This document shows positions 1 to 7,967 of a DNA stretch of 64,000 nucleotides, in pieces. The notes beneath the pieces are model-generated. The model was not told where the DNA came from. It did no database searches and worked only from the letters and a program-made list of their open reading frames with translations. Origin of the DNA: an uncultured Nesterenkonia sp. (GTDB lineage Bacteria; Actinomycetota; Actinomycetes; Actinomycetales; Micrococcaceae); the NCBI GenBank assembly GCA_947494195.1, contig CANLUC010000002.1:551074-615073 (forward strand), written 5' to 3'. Numbering within the stretch: position 1 is the first letter of the stretch; every line of letters begins with the position of its first letter. The position numbers and the translations under genes are program-made.

Positions 1-1
1 C

Positions 2-868
2 TACCGCGAACATGCCATGGCGCTGTACCGGGGGATCGCCCCGGAAGAGCTGCTCACCATGTTCCGCGCCACCCGTCACACCGGCTGGGACCCGCGGCAG
101 CACAACTTCCAGGTCTACACCCTGGTGCTCGCGGCGCAGACCCTGCATGCCGCTGGCTGGGCCATGGGGATCAACCAGGATCAGCGCACCGGCAGCATCC
201 CGCGCGACCGGGCCGAGGATGAGATCGTCGTCGCCTGCATCGGCGACGGTGCGACCAGCCAGGGCGACGTGCATGAATCCATGGTCTTCGCCAGCTCCTA
301 CGAGCTGCCGATGCTCTACTTCATCCAGAACAATCACTGGGCGATCTCCGTGCCCACCCGCACCCAGTCCCGCGGACCGTTGGTGAACCGCGCACAGGGA
401 TACGGTTTCGAGGGCGTTCGCGTGGACGGCAACGACGTGCTCGCCAGCTATGCGGTGGCCACCAAGCTCTCCGCTGAGATCCGGGCCGGCAAGGGCCCCA
501 AGCTCATCGAATCGGTCACCTACCGCATGGGCGCGCACACCACCGCCGATGATCCGACCAAGTACCGGAGCAACCAGGAGCTCGAGCTCTGGGAGGGCCG
601 CGACCCGATCCGGCGCTATCGGTCCTGGCTGGACTCCACAGGCGAGGCCGATCAGGCCTATTTCGAGCAGGTCGACGCCGAGTCCAAGGATCTCGCCTCG
701 GACATGCGCAAGTCGGTGCTGGCGCTGGAGCCGATCGACATCGAGCGGGTCTTCGACACCGTCTATTCGGAGCCGCACCGGCAGGTGGAGGCCGAGAAGG
801 CCTGGCTGAAGGACTACGAGGCCGGCTTCGCCGAAGAGACGACCACGGAAGCGGGCGGCACACGATGA
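2..868 (+). CDS. 2-oxoacid dehydrogenase E1 component alpha subunit (5' truncated by window)
   Basis: Thiamine-diphosphate-dependent E1 alpha chain of a branched-chain 2-oxoacid or pyruvate dehydrogenase complex. It decarboxylates the 2-oxoacid and passes the acyl group to the lipoyl domain of E2. The frame is open to the left edge (YREHAMALYRGI resembles the conserved E1 alpha stretch), so the gene starts upstream and 288 residues are visible. The ThDP motif runs from GDGATSQGDVHESM (near base 242) to IQNNHWAIS (near 325). The phosphorylation-loop-like YRMGAHTTADDPTKYR follows. The stop overlaps the next start by 4 nt, so the genes are translationally coupled. The branched-chain type is preferred because E1 is split into alpha and beta chains and a valine-catabolism-like hydrolase lies nearby. 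The substrate is not proven. Confidence 0.9.
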   Translation, partial: YREHAMALYRGIAPEELLTMFRATRHTGWDPRQHNFQVYTLVLAAQTLHAAGWAMGINQDQRTGSIPRDRAEDEIVVACIGDGATSQGDVHESMVFASSYELPMLYFIQNNHWAISVPTRTQSRGPLVNRAQGYGFEGVRVDGNDVLASYAVATKLSAEIRAGKGPKLIESVTYRMGAHTTADDPTKYRSNQELELWEGRDPIRRYRSWLDSTGEADQAYFEQVDAESKDLASDMRKSVLALEPIDIERVFDTVYSEPHRQVEAEKAWLKDYEAGFAEETTTEAGGTR

Positions 869-1860
869 GCGCGATCAAAGAGATGCCGATGGCCAAGGCG
901 ATCACGGCAGCGCTGCGCGACGAGCTGGCGGCCGATCAGCGCACGCTGCTGATCGGTGAGGACATCGGTGCCCTCGGCGGGGTCTTCCGGGTCACCGATG
1001 GGCTCCAGGCGGAGTTCGGCACGCACCGGGTGATCGACTCCCCGCTGGCGGAATCAGGCATCATCGGCACCAGCATCGGCATGGCCATGCGCGGGTACCG
1101 GCCCGTGGCGGAGATCCAGTTCGACGGCTTCGTCTTTCCGGCCTTCAACCAAATCACCAGCCAGCTGGCGAAGATGCACAGCCGCACCGACGGGAAGGTC
1201 AAGGTGCCGGTGACCATCCGGCTGCCCTATGGCGGTCACATCGGATCCGTGGAGCACCACTCGGAGTCCCCGGAGGCGCTCTTCGCGCACACCGCCGGAC
1301 TGCGGATCGTGGCCCCCTCCAGCCCGCAGGACGCCTACTGGATGACCCGGCAGGCGATCGTCAGCGATGACCCGGTGATCATCCTCGAGCCCAAGCGCCG
1401 CTACTGGCTCAAGGGCAAGGTGGACACCGAGAATCCGGCGCCCGACGCCTTCCGAGCGCAGGTGCTGCGCGAGGGCACCGATGCCACCATCGCCACGTAC
1501 GGTCCGCTGGTTCCGGTGGCGCTCGCCGCCGCCGAGGCGGCGCGGGCGGATCAGCGCAGCATCGAGGTGGTGGACATCCGATCGATCAGCCCGCTCGATG
1601 ACGAGACCATCGCACGCTCGGCCGCGAAGACCCAGCGGCTCGTGGTCGCCCACGAGGCGCCCACCTTCGGCGGCATGGGCGGAGAGATCGCCGCCCGCGT
1701 CGCCGAGCGCGCGCACCACCGTCTTCTGGCGCCGGTGCTGCGGGTGGGAGGATTCCACATGCCCTATCCGCCGGCCTCGCAGGAGCACCGGTACCTGCCC
1801 GATATTGACCGCATGCTGGAAGCCGTGGAACGCAGCTTCAGCTACCAGAGGGGTGTCTGA
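865..1860 (+). CDS. 2-oxoacid dehydrogenase E1 component beta subunit
   Basis: Beta chain of the heterotetrameric E1 decarboxylase, 331 aa, the usual length. It carries the transketolase-type pyrimidine-binding domain in the N-terminal half (LLIGEDIGALGGVFRVTDGLQAEFG, SPLAESGIIGTSIGMAMRG, AEIQFDGFVFPAFNQ) and the transketolase C-terminal domain from about residue 200 (TIATYGPLVPVALAAA, VVAHEAPTFGGMGGEIAARV). The ATG start overlaps the alpha subunit stop as ATGA. The E2 gene follows after only 2 nt. Such beta chains are shared between pyruvate-type and branched-chain complexes, so the substrate is inferred from context. No E3 lipoamide dehydrogenase is encoded in the window. Confidence 0.92.
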   Translation: MSAIKEMPMAKAITAALRDELAADQRTLLIGEDIGALGGVFRVTDGLQAEFGTHRVIDSPLAESGIIGTSIGMAMRGYRPVAEIQFDGFVFPAFNQITSQLAKMHSRTDGKVKVPVTIRLPYGGHIGSVEHHSESPEALFAHTAGLRIVAPSSPQDAYWMTRQAIVSDDPVIILEPKRRYWLKGKVDTENPAPDAFRAQVLREGTDATIATYGPLVPVALAAAEAARADQRSIEVVDIRSISPLDDETIARSAAKTQRLVVAHEAPTFGGMGGEIAARVAERAHHRLLAPVLRVGGFHMPYPPASQEHRYLPDIDRMLEAVERSFSYQRGV

Positions 1861-1862
1861 GC

Positions 1863-3353
1863 ATGGCCGAGACCTTCAACCTTCCCGATGTCGGCGAGGG
1901 ACTCACCGAGGCGGAGATCGTCAGCTGGCGCATCTCCGTGGGGGACACCGTCGAGGTCAACGACATCGTCGTCGAGATCGAGACGGCCAAGTCCCTGGTG
2001 GAGCTGCCAGTGCCCTTCGCCGGGACTGTCACCGAGCTTGTGGCGAGCGAGGGGGAGACCCTCGAGGTGGGCTCCCCACTGATCAGGATCGCCGCCGCGG
2101 GAGAAGACGTCCCCGCACCCGATGCGGACGCCCCAGGGGCTGCGCCGGAGGAGCCCGTCGCTCCCGCCGAGAAGAGCAGCAGGTCCCGCTCCGGGCGCGG
2201 ACGCAAAGCCGCTGAGAAGGCTGAAGCCGCTGAGCAGGCAGCCGCCTCCGAGCGGGCTGCGAAGGCGGAGAGCGACGGCGAGAACCAGGCGCTGGTGGGC
2301 TCGGGCCCCAAGGCCGACTCCGCCACCCGCCGTCGCCGGACACGTCCCACGACACCGGACCTGGTTGACGTGGAGGGGCTTGAGATCTCCGCCCCTGCGG
2401 CACCTGCAGGTGCCGTGACGGACATCGCCGACATCGTGGCGCGCGCGAGTCCGCCGGTGCGTGCGCTGGCGAAGCGGCTCGGAGTCGCCGTCTGGGAGCT
2501 CGTCGGCTCCGGACGCAACGGCCAGATCACTCGGGATGACGTGGAGCGCCAGGCGCGGCAGAAGCGTGAACAGCGCGCCTCCGGCCAGGTCCCCGCCACG
2601 GGTGCACCGTCGCCGGGACGCCGCAAGACGACGCCGGCCGAGGAGGGACTGCTCTACGAGGGCCCGCGTGAGGACAACGTGCAGGTGCGTGGGGTGCGCA
2701 AGGCGACCGCCCGCAACGTCACCGCCTCCGCGACCACGGTTCCGCATGTCTCGGTGTTCAAAGAGGTGGACGTCACCCGCACCATGGAGCTGCGCTCCGC
2801 GCTGAAGCAGGACCCTTCCTACGCCGGACTGAGCGTCTCGCCCATGCTCTTCGCGGCCAAGGCCATCGTCTGGGCCGCGCGCCGCAATCCCCAGGTCAAC
2901 GCGACCTGGCATGACACGTACTACACCTTGAAGAACTATCTGAACCTGGGGATCGCCGCGGCCACCCCGCGCGGTCTGGTGGTTCCGGTGATTCACGAAG
3001 CCCATGCCTTCAACACCCGAGGCCTGGCGGCAGCGATCACCCAGCTGACCATCGACGCCCGCGAGGGCAGGACGACCCCCGGTGAGATGCAGGGCGGGAC
3101 GGTCTCGATCACCAACATCGGCACACTGGGTCTGGACAGCGGAACCCCGATCCTTCCCACGGGGCAGGCCGCGATCGTCGCCCTCGGCGCCGTGCGCAAG
3201 AAGCCCTGGGTCGTGGACGGCCAGATCGTTCCGCGCGACATCATGGTGATCGGGGGCTCCTTCGATCACCGGCTGATCGACGGGGACCTGGCGGGCCGGT
3301 TCATCTCCGACGTGGCCGCGGTCATGGAGCAGCCGGGTCTGCTGATCGACTGA
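1863..3353 (+). CDS. Dihydrolipoamide acyltransferase, E2 of 2-oxoacid dehydrogenase
   Basis: E2 core of the complex, 496 aa. It takes the acyl group from E1 on a swinging lipoyl arm and transfers it to CoA. A single N-terminal lipoyl domain has the modified lysine at K43 (ETAKS). It is followed by an Ala/Glu/Arg-rich linker to about residue 190, a peripheral-subunit-binding domain near 195-230 (ASPPVRALAKRLGV, GSGRNGQITRDDV), and the catalytic domain from about 270 with the SFDHRLIDGD motif (His469). The linker has two Arg/Lys-rich patches (RSRSGRGRKA, RRRRTRPTTP), which is ordinary for actinobacterial E2 linkers. It is the last gene of the operon and converges on a lipoprotein gene. Confidence 0.93.
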   Translation: MAETFNLPDVGEGLTEAEIVSWRISVGDTVEVNDIVVEIETAKSLVELPVPFAGTVTELVASEGETLEVGSPLIRIAAAGEDVPAPDADAPGAAPEEPVAPAEKSSRSRSGRGRKAAEKAEAAEQAAASERAAKAESDGENQALVGSGPKADSATRRRRTRPTTPDLVDVEGLEISAPAAPAGAVTDIADIVARASPPVRALAKRLGVAVWELVGSGRNGQITRDDVERQARQKREQRASGQVPATGAPSPGRRKTTPAEEGLLYEGPREDNVQVRGVRKATARNVTASATTVPHVSVFKEVDVTRTMELRSALKQDPSYAGLSVSPMLFAAKAIVWAARRNPQVNATWHDTYYTLKNYLNLGIAAATPRGLVVPVIHEAHAFNTRGLAAAITQLTIDAREGRTTPGEMQGGTVSITNIGTLGLDSGTPILPTGQAAIVALGAVRKKPWVVDGQIVPRDIMVIGGSFDHRLIDGDLAGRFISDVAAVMEQPGLLID

Positions 3354-3381
3354 GGTCCAGCCGGTTGGGCTGAATGACTGG

Positions 3382-4092
3382 TCAGTCGGTGATCTCGCGG
3401 ATCTCCACCGGGCCCTGCGTCGGACCGAGGCCAAGGACCTCTGCCAGTGGCTGGTCGTCGAGAAGGACTTCGCTGTCGGTGGCGCCGGTGGCCGCTCGGG
3501 CGGTGGTCTCGATCTGCGTGAGGATCTGCCATGACTCGCATTCGCTCCTGGACACCGGCTCGCCGCTGAGCTGTACGGTCACGGTGTCCCCGTCGACCTC
3601 CACGGAGTCCACGCTGAGGTCGTCCGAGGCGGAGAGCGGGTTGCCGAAGGCCGGAGAGCCGTGTGAATACAGCTCGTCGCTGATCAGGTATTCCAAGGCG
3701 GCCACGGCGGGGTCCTCGGTCACCATGGGGACCGTCTGGATCACCGAGAGCGTGTCCCCGCAGCCGAAGGTCTCGGTGCGCGCGATCTCGGTCTCGTGTG
3801 CCTCCTGGCCGTCCGACTCCTCCACCGGGCTTCCCGGTGCCCCGGTGCCTTCCAGGCTGCCATCCTCCTCGAGCGGTGCGTCCTGGCTCTGCGCAGCGGG
3901 GCTGATCATCGCCAGCGGCAGCCGTACGGAGTCGTCGGCGTCGTACTCGGGCTGAGGAATGGAGCTGCCGGTCTCCTCGGTCTGCTCCTGCTCGGTCTCG
4001 GGGGAGTCGCCGCAGCCGGAGATCAATACGGTGAGTCCCAGGCTGGCCGCGACCAAGCGGTTCCGGGTTCGAGAAGACCGTGTGGCTGTCAT
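3382..4092 (-). CDS. GerMN-domain lipoprotein
   Basis: Predicted exported lipoprotein, 236 aa. The start ATG at 4092 is chosen over an upstream in-frame start at 4170 because it puts a basic n-region (TATRSSRTRNR) directly before the hydrophobic stretch and the lipobox LISGC (lipidated Cys27). After an acidic low-complexity linker comes a GerMN-like domain (about residues 100-225: VMTEDPAVAALEYLISDELYSHGSP, LSVDSVEVDGDTVTVQLSG). GerMN domains occur in spore germination proteins and in actinobacterial lipoproteins such as LpqB. The function here is unknown; a cell-envelope role is inferred. It is convergent with the E2 gene 28 nt away and carries no other domain. Confidence 0.72.
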   Translation of the reverse strand: MTATRSSRTRNRLVAASLGLTVLISGCGDSPETEQEQTEETGSSIPQPEYDADDSVRLPLAMISPAAQSQDAPLEEDGSLEGTGAPGSPVEESDGQEAHETEIARTETFGCGDTLSVIQTVPMVTEDPAVAALEYLISDELYSHGSPAFGNPLSASDDLSVDSVEVDGDTVTVQLSGEPVSRSECESWQILTQIETTARAATGATDSEVLLDDQPLAEVLGLGPTQGPVEIREITD

Positions 4093-4175
4093 GGCACCAG
4101 AATAGAAGCTGCAGCGGCCCGCACCGAATCCACCGCCCGGTGATGTCTGCTCAGCGTCTCCCGTGCCCATGCCCT

Positions 4176-4217
4176 CGCGGGTGGAAGGCCATTACGGGGG
4201 GCAGCCTTCCACCCGCG
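4176..4217. terminator. Perfect 14-bp inverted repeat in a gene-free stretch
   Basis: Arms CGCGGGTGGAAGGC (4176-4189) and GCCTTCCACCCGCG (4204-4217) surround a 14-nt loop. The element sits inside the 396-nt stretch 4093-4488 between the lipoprotein (minus strand) and the CitE-like gene (plus strand). Divergent genes need no terminator here, so it may instead be a leader hairpin or operator. The rest of this stretch is non-coding, with a second small palindrome TTCAA-AC-TTGAA at 4358-4369, about 120 nt before the CitE-like start. No T-run follows either arm. Confidence 0.45.
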
Positions 4218-4488
4218 GGACAGATGAGGGGCCGGTGCAGACGGGGGCGGATTGTCATGCACGCGGCCAGTGGAGCCTCATCCCTCGGGCGGCGCCGGTC
4301 AGGAGAGAACGGGGGACTCCTGACCCTGCGTCTGGGGCGACGCGTCAAGCGATCTATTTCAAACTTGAACGTCTGCCGAGATTAATCTTGAGCGCCGCGC
4401 ACCGGAATGTCAACAGTCCTGCGCGGGGGTCCGGCAAGCGTCGTGACCGGCTCTATCCGGGACTGCCTTCTCCGGTACGCTGGAGCTC

Positions 4489-5334
4489 ATGCCCATCCGG
4501 AACCGGCGCGCCGCTGCGCTTCCCGCAAAACTCTCCCGCTCCTGGCTGCTGATCAACGCCGCCAAAGAGGAGGATTTCGCCCCCGGACTGGCCAGTGAGG
4601 CCGACTCAGTGATCTTCGACCTCGAAGCCTCGGTCCCCGACGACGGCAAGGTGGCCGCGCGCGAGGCCGTGCTGCGGGCGCTCAACGGCGGCATGACGGC
4701 CTGGGTTCGCATCAGCCCCACGACGTCCGAACACTGGGAAGATGATCTGAGTGCACTCTCTCGGGCCGACGGTCTCCGCGGCGTCATGCTCGCCGAGACC
4801 GAGCGCCCCGAACAGGTCACCTACACGGCGATGCGACTGCGCGCCGGCACCCCCGTCATCGCCCTGGTGGAATCCGCCCTCGGGGTCGAGAACGCCACGT
4901 TGATCGCCTCCGCACCGGGCACGTTCCGGCTGGCCTTCGGCACCAATGACTTCCGCAAGGACGTCGGCGTCTCGGCCGATCCGATGGCGCTGGCGTACGC
5001 GCGGTCCCGCCTGGTGATCGCCTCCCGCGTGGGAGGCCTGCCCGGAGCGATCGACGGCCCCACTGCCCCCGACGCCGACCCGGATCAGACTGCCGAGGCA
5101 TGTCTGGTCACGGCGAACATGGGCATGACGGGTAAGCTCTCGCTGAATCGCGCGCAGGTCGAGCACATCAACACTGGTCTGGCGCCCTCTGCGGATGAGC
5201 TGAGCTGGGCCCGGGAGCTGATCGAAGCCCATGAGGCCGGTGGTTCCATCGGCGACGGCTCCTATCTGCCGCGGCTCGCCCGAGCACAGAAGATCGCCTC
5301 GCTGGCAGACTCCTACGGACTCTGGAACGCCTGA
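4489..5334 (+). CDS. HpcH/HpaI aldolase family, CitE-like lyase
   Basis: Member of the CitE-like citrate lyase beta / malyl-CoA lyase superfamily, 281 aa, a TIM-barrel enzyme that cleaves or condenses CoA-linked 3-hydroxyacids using Mg2+. Visible family signatures are SVIFDLEASVPDDGK (usually DLEDAVP..K), VIALVESALGVENA with the metal-binding Glu, and RLAFGTNDFRKDVG with the metal-binding Asp. The second acidic residue of the usual DLEDAV is replaced (DLEASV), which may affect metal or substrate contacts. Solo CitE-like proteins without the other citrate lyase subunits are common in actinobacteria. The neighbouring crotonase suggests a role in acyl-CoA catabolism, but the substrate cannot be read from the sequence. 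Confidence 0.8.
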   Translation: MPIRNRRAAALPAKLSRSWLLINAAKEEDFAPGLASEADSVIFDLEASVPDDGKVAAREAVLRALNGGMTAWVRISPTTSEHWEDDLSALSRADGLRGVMLAETERPEQVTYTAMRLRAGTPVIALVESALGVENATLIASAPGTFRLAFGTNDFRKDVGVSADPMALAYARSRLVIASRVGGLPGAIDGPTAPDADPDQTAEACLVTANMGMTGKLSLNRAQVEHINTGLAPSADELSWARELIEAHEAGGSIGDGSYLPRLARAQKIASLADSYGLWNA

Positions 5335-5424
5335 CCCGCGCATGCGGGCCCCGACTCTACGGACGCAGGCCCCGCTCAGGTCCCATCTTTCGGCCCAGCG
5401 AAGCCGCAGGGTAATCTCTGTCAC

Positions 5425-6540
5425 ATGGGCAGGGAGACGTATACCGGTGATGTGGCCTTCGAGCTGCGCGGCCACCTGGGGATCATCACGCTGAACAGGC
5501 CACGCTCGGTCAACGCGCTGACTCAGCTGATGTGCGAGTGTCTGCTGGTCCAGCTCCAGGACTGGGCCGTCGACGACGCCGTCACCCAGGTCCTGATCCG
5601 CGGTGCCGGCGACAGGGGGCTCTGCGCCGGCGGGGACGTCTCGAGCCTCTATGCCGAGATGGTCGCGCTGCAGGACCATAACGGCGGCGGGATCCTTCCG
5701 GCCGGCGAACCCGGATATGCCGCTGACTTCACCAGCGAGACGTTCCTGGCGAACGAATACGCGCTCAATCGCACCATCGCTCAGTACCCCAAACCCTTCA
5801 TCGCCCTGATGGACGGTCTGGTGCTCGGTGGCGGGATCGGCGTCTCCGCCCATGGCTCGCACCGGGTCGTCACCGAGCGCACCCGGGCCGGCATGCCGGA
5901 GACGACCATCGGGTTCTCCCCGGATGTCGGGGGGACCTGGCTGCTGGGGCAGGCACCCGGGGAGCTCGGCCTGCATGCAGGACTCACCGGGGCTCACCTC
6001 GACGCGGCCGAGACCATCGCCTCGGGACTGGCCGACGTCGAAGTTCCCGCGGCCGCGCTGGGGGAGCTGACCCAGGCGCTGAGCACCTCCCCGGTGGCGG
6101 AGGTGCTGCCGGGGTTCACCGTGGCGCCGCGGATCCCGGCCGCGGCTGATCGTCGGGGGTGGATCGACTATGCGTATTCGGCCCCGTCCGTGGAGCAGGT
6201 GCTCGAGCGCCTCGACGAGCTGGCTGCTGAACAGGATGAGGCGGCCGCCGCCGCGCGAGCGCTGCGCGGGAAGTCGCCGATCGCGCTGCGCGTCGCGCAC
6301 CGAGCGATTCGGGCGGCGAAGCAGCTCACGCTGGAGGCGGCGCTGGACCAGGAGTTCACCATCGCTGTGCACATGCTGCGTTCACACGATTTCCGCGAAG
6401 GCATCCGGGCTCAGATCATCGACAAGGACCGGACGCCGCAGTGGAGTCCTGCCCGGCTCGAGGAGGTCGATGACTCGCTGGTGGAGACGTATTTCACCCC
6501 CGTGCCGGGGCACCGGCTCCGCGAGCTCCAGACGCTCTGA
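5425..6540 (+). CDS. Enoyl-CoA hydratase/isomerase family, 3-hydroxyisobutyryl-CoA hydrolase-like
   Basis: Crotonase-fold protein of 371 aa, much longer than simple enoyl-CoA hydratases (about 260 aa) and matching the 3-hydroxyisobutyryl-CoA hydrolase branch of valine degradation. Evidence: LGIITLNRPRSVNALTQLM, the oxyanion-hole stretch GLCAGGDVSSLY, the second oxyanion region GGGIGVSAHGSHRVVTERTRAGMPET with FSPDVGGTW, and the C-terminal hydrolase extension (REGIRAQIIDKDRTPQWSPARL). The E1/E2 branched-chain-type complex 2 kb upstream fits valine catabolism. The last codons fall inside a short direct repeat that continues past the stop. Confidence 0.82.
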   Translation: MGRETYTGDVAFELRGHLGIITLNRPRSVNALTQLMCECLLVQLQDWAVDDAVTQVLIRGAGDRGLCAGGDVSSLYAEMVALQDHNGGGILPAGEPGYAADFTSETFLANEYALNRTIAQYPKPFIALMDGLVLGGGIGVSAHGSHRVVTERTRAGMPETTIGFSPDVGGTWLLGQAPGELGLHAGLTGAHLDAAETIASGLADVEVPAAALGELTQALSTSPVAEVLPGFTVAPRIPAAADRRGWIDYAYSAPSVEQVLERLDELAAEQDEAAAAARALRGKSPIALRVAHRAIRAAKQLTLEAALDQEFTIAVHMLRSHDFREGIRAQIIDKDRTPQWSPARLEEVDDSLVETYFTPVPGHRLRELQTL

Positions 6541-6580
6541 GGTCCAGATGCTCTGAGGCCCAGAGGTCCAGACGCTCTGA
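6525..6580. repeat. Three copies of a 16-bp direct repeat spanning a stop codon
   Basis: Near-identical units GCTCCAGACGCTCTGA (6525-6540), GGTCCAGATGCTCTGA (6541-6556) and GGTCCAGACGCTCTGA (6565-6580), with an 8-base partial unit GGCCCAGA between the second and third. The first unit encodes the last residues and stop of the crotonase gene, and the others lie in the short spacer before the alanine dehydrogenase stop. A unit of 16 does not keep frame, so the copies outside the gene are non-coding. This looks like slippage or tandem duplication of the gene end. Confidence 0.85.
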
Positions 6581-6584
6581 GCGA

Positions 6585-7697
6585 TCAGGCGAGCACGCTC
6601 GAGGTTGCGCGGTACTGCGCACCGAGCGCCTCCGCGACCGGGGCGTTGGTGATGGCTCCTGCGTGCACGTTGAGCCCATTGGCCAGGTGCGGGTCCTCGC
6701 GCAGAGCCTGTTTCCAGCCCTTGTCCGCCAGTGCGAACACGAAGCGCAGCGTGGAGTTCGTCAGCGCTGCCGTGGAGGTGTGCGGCACCGCACCGGGCAT
6801 GTTCGCCACGCAGTAGTAGATCTGCTCACCCAGCGTGAAGGTCGGCTCCGCGTGGGTGGTGGGCCGTGACCCCTCGAAGCAGCCACCCTGATCGATGGCG
6901 ATGTCCACCAGCACCGAACCGGGCCGCATGGCGGAGGCCATCTCGCGGGTCACCAGCTTCGGCGCGGTGGCCCCCGGGACGAGCACGGAGCCGATGACGA
7001 GGTCCGCGTCCGCGACCTCCTGGCTCAGCGTCAGGGTGTTCGAGGCCAACGTGGTCAGTCCCCGCCCGGACAGCGCCGAGAGCTCCCGCAGGCGATCGAT
7101 GTTGAGATCCAGCACCGTGACATCGGCACCCATTCCCAGCGCCGTCAGGGCCGCCTGTTCTCCAGCCTTGCCGCCACCGATCACGACCACTTTGGCCGGG
7201 CGCGAGCCGGGCACGCCGCCGATCAGGATGCCGGGGCCACCCTGAGAGTGCATCAGATGATAGGCGCCCACCTGAGGGGCGAGCCGACCAGCCACCTCAC
7301 TCATGGGCGCAAGCAGGGGCAGCCCATGGGGACCGGTCACCGTCTCATAGGCGATGGCGGTGACGCCGCGCTCCTGCAGCGCGCGGGCGCACTCGGGCTC
7401 GGCGGCCAGGTGGAGGTAGGTGAAGAGCAGCTGGCCCTCGCGCATCCGGGGAAACTCCTCGGCCTGAGGCTCCTTGACCTTGAGGATGAGCTCGGCCTGA
7501 GCCCAGACCTCCTCCGCGCCGTCGCGGATATCGGCCCCTGCGGTCACATACTCCGCGTCAGCGAATCCGGAGCCCTTCCCCGCACCGCTCTGCACCAGCA
7601 CCTGGTGGCCGCGGCCGATCAGATCAAGAGTTCCAGCGGGGGTCAGTGCCACACGGTATTCGTTGTTCTTGACTTCGGCGGGGACTCCGATGATCAT
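6585..7697 (-). CDS. ald: Alanine dehydrogenase
   Basis: NAD-dependent L-alanine dehydrogenase, 370 aa, the standard length, converting L-alanine to pyruvate and ammonia and back. The start ATG at 7697 (MIIGVPAEVKNNEYRVALTPAG) matches the family N-terminus and has a GAGGAG site 5 nt upstream. A 59-residue upstream extension in the same frame has no family match and is excluded. Key elements: substrate Lys in EVKNNEYR, HLMHSQGGPGILIGGVPG, the Rossmann motif VVIGGGKAGEQAA, and VDIAIDQGGCFEGSRPTTH. It is convergent with the crotonase gene and divergent from a response regulator. Confidence 0.96.
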   Translation of the reverse strand: MIIGVPAEVKNNEYRVALTPAGTLDLIGRGHQVLVQSGAGKGSGFADAEYVTAGADIRDGAEEVWAQAELILKVKEPQAEEFPRMREGQLLFTYLHLAAEPECARALQERGVTAIAYETVTGPHGLPLLAPMSEVAGRLAPQVGAYHLMHSQGGPGILIGGVPGSRPAKVVVIGGGKAGEQAALTALGMGADVTVLDLNIDRLRELSALSGRGLTTLASNTLTLSQEVADADLVIGSVLVPGATAPKLVTREMASAMRPGSVLVDIAIDQGGCFEGSRPTTHAEPTFTLGEQIYYCVANMPGAVPHTSTAALTNSTLRFVFALADKGWKQALREDPHLANGLNVHAGAITNAPVAEALGAQYRATSSVLA

Positions 7698-7967
7698 CTG
7701 TTCTCCTCTTCGCAAGCCGAGTGGGCGGTTCAGCGGCGGAACCGAGTGCCGACGTGGGGTGATGTCGGTCACTGTGGTCAGTCTGTCACGGATGCCGCTC
7801 GCTGTCGGGGATCGTCTCTGAGGTCTTCGCCACACACGAGAGGGGTCAAGCTGTTGTTGAGCCTGTGACTTCACCCCGGGCGAAGATCTTGACAGTCTGT
7901 AGGAGACTCAGGACACCTGCTGCGCCCTGATAGGCATGACTGTGAGAACGATCTGGAGACTCATTCG
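7698..7967. promoter_or_regulatory. Divergent promoter region of ald and the response regulator
   Basis: 270-nt divergent intergenic stretch with no credible coding. It contains an imperfect inverted repeat GTCTTCGCC (near 7828) / GGGCGAAGATC (near 7878) separated by about 50 nt, and a TTGACA hexamer at 7889 without a clear -10 partner. A ribosome site GGAG (7955-7958) lies 9 nt before the regulator start at 7968. The assignment to promoters rests on position only. Confidence 0.4.

Noticed and set aside
4606..6372. 588-codon minus-strand open frame opposite the CitE-like and crotonase genes
   Set aside because: It covers two real genes, lacks any recognisable domain and has shadow-frame composition.
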